From positions 1 to 64,000 of the forward strand of contig NZ_ALBQ01000014.1 in NCBI RefSeq assembly GCF_000282895.1: DNA of 64,000 nucleotides, in the 5' to 3' direction. The position numbers were made by a program, and so were the translations under genes. The notes under the pieces are model-generated. The model was not told the origin of the DNA and did no database searches. It worked only from the letters and a program-made list of their open reading frames with translations. Within the stretch, counting starts at the first letter, position 1. The number at the start of each line of letters is the position of its first letter. This document shows, in pieces, positions 57,662 through 64,000 of this stretch. The DNA comes from Sphingomonas sp. ATCC 31555 (lineage in GTDB: Bacteria; Pseudomonadota; Alphaproteobacteria; Sphingomonadales; Sphingomonadaceae).

Positions 57662-58267
57662 ATGGCGAACCGCAAGACTTGGGCATGGGTGGGCGGCATC
57701 GTTGGCGGTACCGTGATCGCCGCCGCTGCCACCTACTACGCGTTCGAACGCGCCAGCGAGCAGCCGCCCTATACGTCGGTAGAAAAGGATGGCGCGTTAG
57801 AGATCCGCGACTATCCCGAGCTTGTGGTGGCGGAGACCCGAGCGATCGGCGCGCGCGAGCCGGCGCTTACCGCGGGCTTTTCCCGCCTCGCCGATTACAT
57901 CTTCGCCAAGCGACGCGGCGACAATGGTGGCAGCGGCGGCGAGAAAATTTCGATGACCGCGCCGGTGCTCAGCACGCTGCAGGACGGCAGCTGGCGCACC
58001 CAGTTCGTGATGCCCTCCAAATTCACACTGGAAACGCTTCCCGCCCCCGCCGACAATGTCGCTCTCGCCAAGCGCCCGGCGCGTCGCGTGGCGGCGCTGC
58101 GCTTCTCCGGTTCGCCCGACGACGCAGCACTGGCCGAGCGCGAGGCGGAGCTGCGCCGCTGGCTGGCGGCACGGGGCATGAACGGCGGCGCGGTGGAATA
58201 TGCCTTTTACAACTCGCCCTTCATCCCCGGCCCCCTGCGCCGCAACGAAGTGCTGATTGCGCTGTAA
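57662..58267 (+). CDS. SOUL family heme-binding protein
   Basis: A 201-residue protein with an N-terminal membrane anchor (AWVGGIVGGTVIAAAATYYAFE) and a SOUL/HBP domain: PPYTSVEKDGALEIRDYPELVVAETRA, then EKISMTAPVLSTLQDGSWRTQFVMPSKFTLETLPAP and FYNSPFIPGPLRRNEVLI. SOUL proteins bind heme or tetrapyrroles. It starts 11 bp after the exonuclease gene with GGAG, so it may be co-transcribed. The ligase expected at this place in the repair cluster is absent. Confidence 0.88.
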   Translation: MANRKTWAWVGGIVGGTVIAAAATYYAFERASEQPPYTSVEKDGALEIRDYPELVVAETRAIGAREPALTAGFSRLADYIFAKRRGDNGGSGGEKISMTAPVLSTLQDGSWRTQFVMPSKFTLETLPAPADNVALAKRPARRVAALRFSGSPDDAALAEREAELRRWLAARGMNGGAVEYAFYNSPFIPGPLRRNEVLIAL

Positions 58268-58385
58268 CGAATCGCCCACGCTGCCATGCTGCGCTCCTTC
58301 CGCTTGCGGGTGGAGGACGCGTTTGGCCGGCTGGCGTTACCCAATCGGTCGTAGAAGTGCCGCTATCTGCCTATATTCCAACCCC

Positions 58386-58865
58386 ATGAAGATTCGCCCA
58401 CTACTCGCCGCCGCTGCAGCCCTCGGTTCCTTCGTCGCTGCGCCCGCCGCGCAGGCACAGGCACAGCCTCAGCCGCGCGATCCGTTCGGCGCATGCCTGC
58501 GCGATCATAGCAGCCGCGCCGATCGCGACGTGCTGATCCGCTGGGTATTCACTGCCGTCGCGCAAAGCTCGGCGGTGCGCGACATGGTGAAGCTGGACGA
58601 AGGGCGCCGCGTACAAGCCAGCCAGCAGGCAGGGCAGCTGATCACCCGCCTCGTCACCCGCGACTGCCGCGCCGAAGCGATGGACCGGATGAAGCGCGAC
58701 CCTGGCGCGCTTCAGAACAGCTTCATGGCCCTGGGCCGCGTCGCGCTGACCGATCTGGCTCAGGATCCCAATGTCGTCGGTACCCTGGCCGGGGTGCTGC
58801 AATATGCCGACATGGGCAGCATCACGCTGATGCTGATGGAAGGCGGCCTGCGACCGGGCGGCTGA
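58386..58865 (+). CDS. Secreted hypothetical protein
   Basis: A 159-residue protein with a signal peptide (LLAAAAALGSFVAAPAAQAQ). The mature part is helical and includes two cysteines (FGACLRDHSS, VTRDCRAEAMDRMKR) that may form a disulfide. No family recognised. It converges on the phosphodiesterase/nuclease gene, with 5 bp between ends. Confidence 0.65.
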   Translation: MKIRPLLAAAAALGSFVAAPAAQAQAQPQPRDPFGACLRDHSSRADRDVLIRWVFTAVAQSSAVRDMVKLDEGRRVQASQQAGQLITRLVTRDCRAEAMDRMKRDPGALQNSFMALGRVALTDLAQDPNVVGTLAGVLQYADMGSITLMLMEGGLRPGG

Positions 58866-58870
58866 GGCGC

Positions 58871-59713
58871 TCAGCGCGCGAAGTGTACCCGTGCCACCAC
58901 CGGGTAATGATCGCTGGGGTACACCTCGCCCTTGTGCGTATCCAGCGTTGCGATCCGATCGACTGCGAAGCCGCGGGTCAGGATCCAGTCGATGCGGCGA
59001 TCGCCCTTGCCGGTGAAGCCGTGGAAGGTAAAGTCGGGCCCTTGATGGTCTAGTCGCGCCAGCCACGCATCGGCGAGCGTCTTGGTCAGGATCGCGTGCG
59101 CCGGCTTGTCGGCGGTGGTGTTGAAGTCGCCGGTTACGATTACCGGCAGTCCGGCCGGCCCCTCAGCGATGCGATCCGAGAGCAGCTGCGCGCCGCGCGT
59201 GCGAGCGTCGTCATCCTCGTCGCGATAGGGAAAATGGGTGTTGTAGAAGCGGAAGCGGCGGCCGTCGCGTGTCTCGAACGTCGCCCAGGTTACCATGCGC
59301 GGCAGCGGGTGGCCCCAGCTGATGCTGCCCGCCACCTCGGGCGTGTCCGAAAGCCAGAACTGGCCCTGCTCGACGATCTTCAGCCGGTCGTGCCGGTAGA
59401 AGACGCCCATATGCTCGTCCTTGTGGCCGCCATAGCGATCGGTGCCGAACCAGCGATATTGGGGCAGCGCCCGCACCACATCGTCGCCTTGGCGCTGGAA
59501 CAGCTCCTGCGTGCCGATCAGATCGGGCGCGGCGGCGCGGATCGTCGCGATGGTGAGTGCGCGGCGCTTTTCCCACAGATTCGCACCGTCGTCCTTACCG
59601 GGATAGCGGATGTTGAGGCTCATCACCGTCAGCCCGGGTTTGCCCTGCGCCATAGCCGGCGCACACGCCAGCATCGCGGCAAGCGCCGCCACCCAACACC
59701 AAACACGCTGCAT
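58871..59713 (-). CDS. Secreted endonuclease/exonuclease/phosphatase family protein
   Basis: A 280-residue protein with a signal peptide (WCWVAALAAMLACAPAMA). The EEP fold is indicated by LTVMSLNIRYPGKDDGANLWEKRRALT, DLIGTQELFQRQGDDV (catalytic Glu), FYNTHFPYRDEDDDARTRGAQLL, VIVTGDFNTTADKPAHAIL and YPSDHYPVVARV. It may act on nucleic acids, phospholipids or inositol phosphates outside the cytoplasm. It starts in the rpoN stop codon (TGATG), so it is coupled to rpoN. Confidence 0.85.
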   Translation of the reverse strand: MQRVWCWVAALAAMLACAPAMAQGKPGLTVMSLNIRYPGKDDGANLWEKRRALTIATIRAAAPDLIGTQELFQRQGDDVVRALPQYRWFGTDRYGGHKDEHMGVFYRHDRLKIVEQGQFWLSDTPEVAGSISWGHPLPRMVTWATFETRDGRRFRFYNTHFPYRDEDDDARTRGAQLLSDRIAEGPAGLPVIVTGDFNTTADKPAHAILTKTLADAWLARLDHQGPDFTFHGFTGKGDRRIDWILTRGFAVDRIATLDTHKGEVYPSDHYPVVARVHFAR

Positions 59714-61221
59714 CAACCCGCTCCTTCGAGTGCCTTTTGCCGCCGGCGCTGAACCGAGCTGCCGATTCCCATCGCCTCACGGTATTTGGCTACTGTGCGG
59801 CGCGCGATGTCGAACCCGCGGGCGTTGAGCAGTTCGACCAGCGTGTCATCGGACAGGATCCTTTTGGGATCCTCCGCCGCAATCAGCGATTTGATCGCAC
59901 TCTTCACTGCCTCCGCCGAAACCGCTTCGCCGCCATCGGCCGACTGGATCGCGCTAGTGAAGAAATATTTCAGTTCGAAGAGGCCGCGGGCGCAGCTGAG
60001 ATACTTGTTACTGGTGACGCGGCTGACGGTCGACTCGTGCATCTCGATCGCGTCGGCCACCTGACGCAGCGTCAGCGGACGAAGATGCGCGACACCCTTG
60101 AGGAAGAACCCTTCCTGCTGCTTCACGATTTCGCTGGCGACCTTGATGATCGTGCGCTGGCGCTGATCCAGCGCCTTGACCAGCCAGTTGGCGCTGGCGA
60201 GCATGTCGGTGAGCCAGGCCTTGCTCGCCTTGTCCTGCTTGCCCCCCGAAACCTCGGCATAATAAGCGCGGTTGACGAGAAGACGCGGCAGCGTCGCCGC
60301 GTTGATCTCCACCGCCCAACCGGTCCCGCGCCGTGCGACGAAGAGGTCGGGCGTCACCGCCGGCACGGGATCGCCGCCATAGCGGCAGCCCGGCTTTGGA
60401 TCGTAGCTGCGCAACTCGCGGATCATGTCGGCAAGATCCTCGTCATCGACATTACAGAGCCGCCGCAGCCGACCGAGATCGCCGCGCGCGACCAGCTCCA
60501 GATTGGCGATCAGCCGCGCCATGCACGGATCGTAGCGATCGGCTTCCTTCGCCTGCAGCGCAAGGCATTCGGCAAGGTCACGCGCGCCGACACCGGTGGG
60601 ATCAAAGGTCTGGATGACCGCCAGTACCGCCTCCACCCGCGCGGTCGGCAGGCCCAGTCGCTCCGCGATTTCGCCAAGCGGCACGGTCAGATAGCCGCAC
60701 TCGTCGATCTGGTCGATCAGATGCTGGGCGATGAACAGGTCCGGGCCGGCAATTGAGGCGCCTGCCTGCGCGAGCAGGTGATCGACCAGCGCGATGTCGC
60801 CGGTACCAAGATTGTCGAGATCTGGCGCTTCTTCCGATCCACCCCCGCTCGCGCCGTTCATCCCCAGGCTGCCGTCGAGACCACCGATCATGTCGGTCGC
60901 CGAATCATGGTGAAAGGCCTCGGCCGCAAGATCGACGTCGAGCGCCGCCTCTCCCGCGGCTTCGCCGCCGCCGAGAATAAGTTCGCTGGCATCGGCCGGG
61001 CCATCGCGGACCTCAACCTCGTCACCGCTCGCGGTGGACTCGCTCGATACGTCGTCGCCGCCACCCCCTGCGTCGAGCAGCGGGTTGCGCTCGACTTCCT
61101 CGGCGATGAAGGTCTCGATCTCCAGGTTCGACAGCGTCAGCAGCTTGATCGCCTGCTGCAGCTGCGGCGTCATCACCAGCGATTGCGATTGGCGCAGATC
61201 GAGGCGAGGCGCGAGGCTCAT
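59713..61221 (-). CDS. rpoN: RNA polymerase sigma-54 factor
   Basis: A 502-residue sigma factor. Region I is Q-rich (LRQSQSLVMTPQLQQAIKLLTLSNLEIETFIAEEVERNPLLD), followed by an acidic region II. The core-binding region contains PTARVEAVLAVIQTFDPTGVGARDLAECLALQ. The helix-turn-helix is LRQVADAIEMHESTVSRVTSNKY and the RpoN box is ARRTVAKYRE near the C-terminus. It directs transcription from -24/-12 promoters and needs an activator. The gene starts 6 bp after lptB, so it belongs to the same run, and is coupled to the nuclease gene downstream. Confidence 0.97.
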   Translation of the reverse strand: MSLAPRLDLRQSQSLVMTPQLQQAIKLLTLSNLEIETFIAEEVERNPLLDAGGGGDDVSSESTASGDEVEVRDGPADASELILGGGEAAGEAALDVDLAAEAFHHDSATDMIGGLDGSLGMNGASGGGSEEAPDLDNLGTGDIALVDHLLAQAGASIAGPDLFIAQHLIDQIDECGYLTVPLGEIAERLGLPTARVEAVLAVIQTFDPTGVGARDLAECLALQAKEADRYDPCMARLIANLELVARGDLGRLRRLCNVDDEDLADMIRELRSYDPKPGCRYGGDPVPAVTPDLFVARRGTGWAVEINAATLPRLLVNRAYYAEVSGGKQDKASKAWLTDMLASANWLVKALDQRQRTIIKVASEIVKQQEGFFLKGVAHLRPLTLRQVADAIEMHESTVSRVTSNKYLSCARGLFELKYFFTSAIQSADGGEAVSAEAVKSAIKSLIAAEDPKRILSDDTLVELLNARGFDIARRTVAKYREAMGIGSSVQRRRQKALEGAG

Positions 61222-61227
61222 GGCGGG

Positions 61228-62010
61228 TTAGAGCGAGAAGCTTTCGCCGAGATAGAGGCGGCGGACGTTCTCGTCGCGGACCAGATCGTCGGGCGAGCCG
61301 GCGAACAGCACCCGCCCGTCATAGATGATGTAGCCGCGATCGACGATTTCCAGCGTCTCCCGAACGTTATGGTCGGTGATCAGCACGCCGATGCCGCGCT
61401 GCTTCAGCTGCTTCACCAGGTCGCGGATGTCAGCGATCGAGATCGGATCGATGCCAGCGAACGGCTCGTCGAGCAGGATGATCGTGGGATTGGCGGCAAG
61501 CGCGCGCGCGATCTCGGCGCGGCGGCGCTCGCCGCCCGAAAGCGCCATCGCCGGCGAGCTGCGCAGCCGCGTCAGCCCGAATTCGTCGAGCAACTGGTCC
61601 AGCCGCGCCTGACGCGCGTCGCGGTCCGGCTCGGCCAATTCGAGCACGGCGAGGATGTTCTTCTCCACGCTCAGGCCGCGAAAGATCGAGGTTTCCTGCG
61701 GCAGATAGCCAAGGCCCAGGATCGCACGGCGATACATGGGTAGGCGAGTTATGTCTTCGCCGTCCAGCATGATGCGGCCGCTGTCGGGCTTCACAAGGCC
61801 CATCACCGAATAGAAGCAAGTCGTCTTGCCCGCGCCATTCGGCCCAAGCAGGCCAACGACTTCCCCGCGCCCGACCGATACCGACACGTCGGTCAGCACC
61901 GTGCGCTTGTCATAGGATTTGGCGATGGAGACGACCGCTAGCCCGCGATCGGGCAGCGGCACCGGATCCGGTGCGGACGATTCAGGCGTGGCGGTGGCGA
62001 CGTCGCTCAT
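61228..62010 (-). CDS. lptB: LPS export ABC transporter ATP-binding protein LptB
   Basis: A 260-residue ATPase. Walker A is GLLGPNGAGKTTCFY, the signature is LSGGERRRAEIARALA and Walker B is TIILLDEPFAGIDPISI, with the H-loop in VLITDHNVRETLEIVDRGYII. LptB powers the LptFGC bridge that moves LPS to LptA. The ATG at 62010 has an AGGAG; an upstream ATG would add ten residues. It follows lptA after a 116-bp gap with no clear terminator. Confidence 0.96.
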   Translation of the reverse strand: MSDVATATPESSAPDPVPLPDRGLAVVSIAKSYDKRTVLTDVSVSVGRGEVVGLLGPNGAGKTTCFYSVMGLVKPDSGRIMLDGEDITRLPMYRRAILGLGYLPQETSIFRGLSVEKNILAVLELAEPDRDARQARLDQLLDEFGLTRLRSSPAMALSGGERRRAEIARALAANPTIILLDEPFAGIDPISIADIRDLVKQLKQRGIGVLITDHNVRETLEIVDRGYIIYDGRVLFAGSPDDLVRDENVRRLYLGESFSL

Positions 62011-62126
62011 GACGGCTCCTGCAATGGGATCGCGTTTCACCCCGGCTATCGCGGCTGCTTGGGCGGTTCCTGCATGATAACGCGCGGAAAGGGAAGGGTT
62101 CGCACGGGGCGTGGCATCACCCCGGC

Positions 62127-62690
62127 TTATGGGTTGAGCTGATCGGCCGAACTGCGCTTCGGAACAGAGAAGCGGCCGGTCACGCGGCCGCCCTGGCTCT
62201 GCGTCGCCGGGGCGCCGGACGAAGCCGAGCCGCCAACTCCCGAACCGTCGATGGTCGCGCGGCCAGTATCAAGGTTGATCGACAGCCGCCCGCCGGAGAC
62301 GTTGTTGCCGGCCTGACGCAGCGTCACGCCGCCGATCATCGTGATCACCCGGCGATCGACATCGTATACGGCATAGTTGGAGCGCGCTGTCTGATCCGGC
62401 CGCGTCACGGTGACGCCGCCGCCGGCATCGAGACGGGAGGCTTGGGGCGAACCGCTCAACGCGCTGCCGCTATAGGCGACGGTCACGCGCGCCGCGCGCA
62501 GCGTCATCTCCGCCTGCCGGATCACCACGTTCCCAGTCAGGATCGCCCGATTCGCGCGGTCGTCGAGCTGGATGTTACGCGCGTCGAAATCGATCGGAGC
62601 GTTGGTGTCGTGCCGGGTCTGCGCGGCGGCCGGGACCGCTGCCAGCATCAGCGGCACGGCAAGGACAAGGGCGGAACGACGGTTCATCAT
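62127..62690 (-). CDS. lptA: LPS transport periplasmic protein LptA
   Basis: A 187-residue protein with a signal peptide (SALVLAVPLMLAAVPAAAQ). The OstA-like beta-jellyroll begins APIDFDARNIQLDDRANRAILTGNVVIRQAEMTLRAARVTVAYSG. LptA bridges LptC and LptD in the periplasm. A Ser/Gly-rich C-terminal segment (GSGVGGSASSGAPATQSQG) is a less usual extension. Start overlaps the lptC stop by four bases (ATGA). Confidence 0.93.
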   Translation of the reverse strand: MMNRRSALVLAVPLMLAAVPAAAQTRHDTNAPIDFDARNIQLDDRANRAILTGNVVIRQAEMTLRAARVTVAYSGSALSGSPQASRLDAGGGVTVTRPDQTARSNYAVYDVDRRVITMIGGVTLRQAGNNVSGGRLSINLDTGRATIDGSGVGGSASSGAPATQSQGGRVTGRFSVPKRSSADQLNP

Positions 62691-63331
62691 GGCCTCTTCG
62701 TCTGCTTCGGCACCATTCGCAAGCGGGCATTACCTTCCAGCGATATGACACGCCGGTCCAAATCGGCGGTCAGCCGGTTCGCACTGAACGTGCCGGTGGG
62801 CGTATTGCCGGTGACAGCCCCGCCGCTCGCAAGCTTGCGCGTCTTCAGGTCGACCGTCGCGTCGTTGGTGTTAAGGGTATAGCCGTCGCTGGTCTGGAAA
62901 CGGATCGGTCCGTCGATCGCCACCTGGTCGCTGTTCAAATTGTACCGGCCGTGATTCGCCACCAGCGTCGCCGGGCCTTCGGGCAATTGCAGCCGCGCGC
63001 TCAGATCCTGCAGCTGCACCACTGGTTCGGCAGAGCTTTTCTGCACCGCGGATCCGGCATGGAGTTCGAATTGCCGGCCCTTGGTATCTTCACCGCGATA
63101 ATCGGCAGAATCGATCCGCAGCCGCTCGGGCGACATCGCCACCTTGTTCTTGTCCAACACGAAGCTGACGTCACCGCCCATGAACAGCGGCGCGGTGACG
63201 AGGAAGGCGAACAGCGCTCCAATGCCGATCGGTAGCACCACCAGCGCGGTGCGCACGGCGCGATCATGGCTGCTCCCGGGATGGGCCCAGGAACGGCTCT
63301 GTGATCGCAACCGGTTGGCGAGTTCGGACAT
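62687..63331 (-). CDS. lptC: LPS export ABC transporter periplasmic protein LptC
   Basis: A 214-residue protein with a single N-terminal TM helix (VRTALVVLPIGIGALFAFLVTAPLFM) and a periplasmic beta-jellyroll domain: VSFVLDKNKVAMSPERLRIDSADYRGEDTKGRQFELHAGSAVQKSS. It receives LPS from LptFG and passes it to LptA. The start at 63331 has an AAGG upstream. A stable hairpin lies 14-38 nt before the start codon, as listed. Confidence 0.9.
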   Translation of the reverse strand: MSELANRLRSQSRSWAHPGSSHDRAVRTALVVLPIGIGALFAFLVTAPLFMGGDVSFVLDKNKVAMSPERLRIDSADYRGEDTKGRQFELHAGSAVQKSSAEPVVQLQDLSARLQLPEGPATLVANHGRYNLNSDQVAIDGPIRFQTSDGYTLNTNDATVDLKTRKLASGGAVTGNTPTGTFSANRLTADLDRRVISLEGNARLRMVPKQTKRP

Positions 63332-63344
63332 GGCAGCCTTTTTG

Positions 63345-63369
63345 GGTTGCCGATCGACGATCGGCAACC
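63345..63369 (-). promoter_or_regulatory. Hairpin in the leader of lptC
   Basis: GGTTGCCGATC (63345-63355) and GATCGGCAACC (63359-63369) form a perfect 11-bp stem with a 3-base loop, 14-38 nt upstream of the lptC start on the reverse strand. The RNA read in the lptC direction lacks a T-run after it (CAAAAAGG), so it is not an intrinsic terminator of rnd. It may separate rnd from lptC or stabilise the lptC mRNA. Confidence 0.6.
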
Positions 63370-63377
63370 TCGACGGA

Positions 63378-63998
63378 TCAGATATGCGCGAAGATATCGG
63401 TGTCGGGCCAGCCGGCCAGATCGAGTTCCGCACGCCAGGGGAGAAAATCGAAACAGGCCTGGGCAAGTTCCGTCCGCCCTTCGCGTTCCAGCCGGCGATC
63501 CAGTTCCACCTTCATCGCGTGCAAATACCGCACGTCGGACGCGGCATAGTCGCGCTGCGCGTCGGAGATGTCAGGGCCGCCCCAGTCGGAAGATTGCTGC
63601 TGCTTCGAAATCTCTGCGCCCACCAGCTCGCGCGCCAGATCCTTCAGACCGTGGCGATCGGTGTAGGTGCGCACCAGTCGCGACGCGGTCTTGGTGCAGT
63701 AAACCGGGCCAGCGGTCACGCCGAGATAGAAGCGAATCGCCGCAAGATCGAATCTGGCATAGTGATAGAGCTTCAGCCGCTCCGGATCGGCGAGCACCAT
63801 CCGCAGATTGGGCGCCGCATAATTGGAGCGCGGCCCGAAGCGGACGAGATGCTCGTCGCCAGATCCATCCGACAGCTGAACCAGGCACAGCCGGTCGCGC
63901 GGGGTGATCAGACCCATCGTCTCGGTGTCGACCGCGATCGCCACGCCGGGGGCGAACACGTCTTCGGGCAGGTCTTCTTCGTGAAAATGTACAGCCAT
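63378..63998 (-). CDS. Ribonuclease D family 3'-5' exonuclease
   Basis: A 206-residue single-domain DEDD exonuclease. Catalytic elements are VAIAVDTETMGLITPRDRLCLVQLSDG (Exo I, D/E pair), YHYARFDLAAIRFYL (Exo II) and DAQRDYAASDVRYLHAMK (Exo III, Tyr and Asp). It is shorter than E. coli RNase D because the HRDC repeats are missing; such short forms are common in alphaproteobacteria upstream of lptC. It likely matures tRNA 3' ends or other RNAs. Its ATG is 2 bases from the window end, so the gene is complete. Confidence 0.92.
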   Translation of the reverse strand: MAVHFHEEDLPEDVFAPGVAIAVDTETMGLITPRDRLCLVQLSDGSGDEHLVRFGPRSNYAAPNLRMVLADPERLKLYHYARFDLAAIRFYLGVTAGPVYCTKTASRLVRTYTDRHGLKDLARELVGAEISKQQQSSDWGGPDISDAQRDYAASDVRYLHAMKVELDRRLEREGRTELAQACFDFLPWRAELDLAGWPDTDIFAHI

Positions 63999-64000
63999 CG

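Noticed and set aside
63332..63377. Intrinsic terminator of the RNase D gene
   Set aside because: The stem is perfect, but on the reverse strand it is followed by CAAAAAGG, so there is no U-tract.

Overview
The window looks like a chromosomal segment of a Sphingomonas-type alphaproteobacterium. The basis is high GC content, a large TonB-dependent receptor, a PhaR/thiolase PHA module, HisZ beside SerA/SerC, an F1 ATP synthase operon (atpH-A-G-D-C) without the Fo genes, and a CIRCE-controlled groESL operon. No rRNA operon, intact tRNA, CRISPR array or complete insertion sequence is visible. Almost all of it is ordinary core genome, with short sphingomonad-like accessory genes between the core genes.

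Layout. 1-675 is a decayed junction: the C-terminal coding end of an IS3-type transposase abuts the 3' half of an acetamidase/formamidase gene, followed by a non-coding stretch that ends in a tRNA-3'-end-like inverted repeat. 676-6760 carries hemW, the conserved lpoA/rsmI/yraN/gshB neighbourhood, a DedA protein and xerC. 6761-9270 has a GC-rich palindromic repeat, a transaldolase and two paralogous small secreted proteins flanking a DUF2490 outer-membrane protein. 9347-18015 has priA, a secreted HExxH protein next to a membrane-bound trypsin-like protease, ada, a PilZ protein and a RhlE-type helicase. 18342-23834 is the F1 ATP synthase operon. It is interrupted by an uncharacterised lipoprotein gene between atpG and atpD and by a 123-bp palindromic repeat between atpD and atpC.

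23847-30428 contains a DUF6265 protein, an orphan cpaF, a small membrane protein, an exported methyltransferase-like protein, a DUF6882 protein and a phaR / PhaC-like hydrolase / thiolase module. 30665-42293 holds a TonB-dependent receptor, a prolyl-4-hydroxylase-like oxygenase, ppc, MpaB-, YoaK- and TRIC-family proteins, a GNAT acetyltransferase and sppA. 42373-44454 is groES-groEL with a perfect CIRCE operator. 44626-53868 has oleate hydratase, a secreted protein, serC, serA, hisZ, a mannitol-dehydrogenase-family enzyme and a two-lobed retropepsin-like protease. 53919-58865 has the DNA-repair helicase and exonuclease of the 'ligase-associated' set, without the ligase, plus a SOUL protein. 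The window closes with a reverse-strand run: rnd, lptC, lptA, lptB, rpoN and a secreted phosphodiesterase/nuclease.

Functional themes are envelope biogenesis (LpoA-like, LptABC, SppA, DedA), stress and proteostasis (groESL, RhlE, Ada, PriA, repair helicase/exonuclease), serine biosynthesis and storage-carbon metabolism. I see no clear new defence or mobile system. The most distinctive uncharacterised points are the lipoprotein inside the atp operon, the paralog/DUF2490 cluster, the paired secreted-protease genes, the two-lobed retropepsin, and the palindromic repeats placed inside operons.
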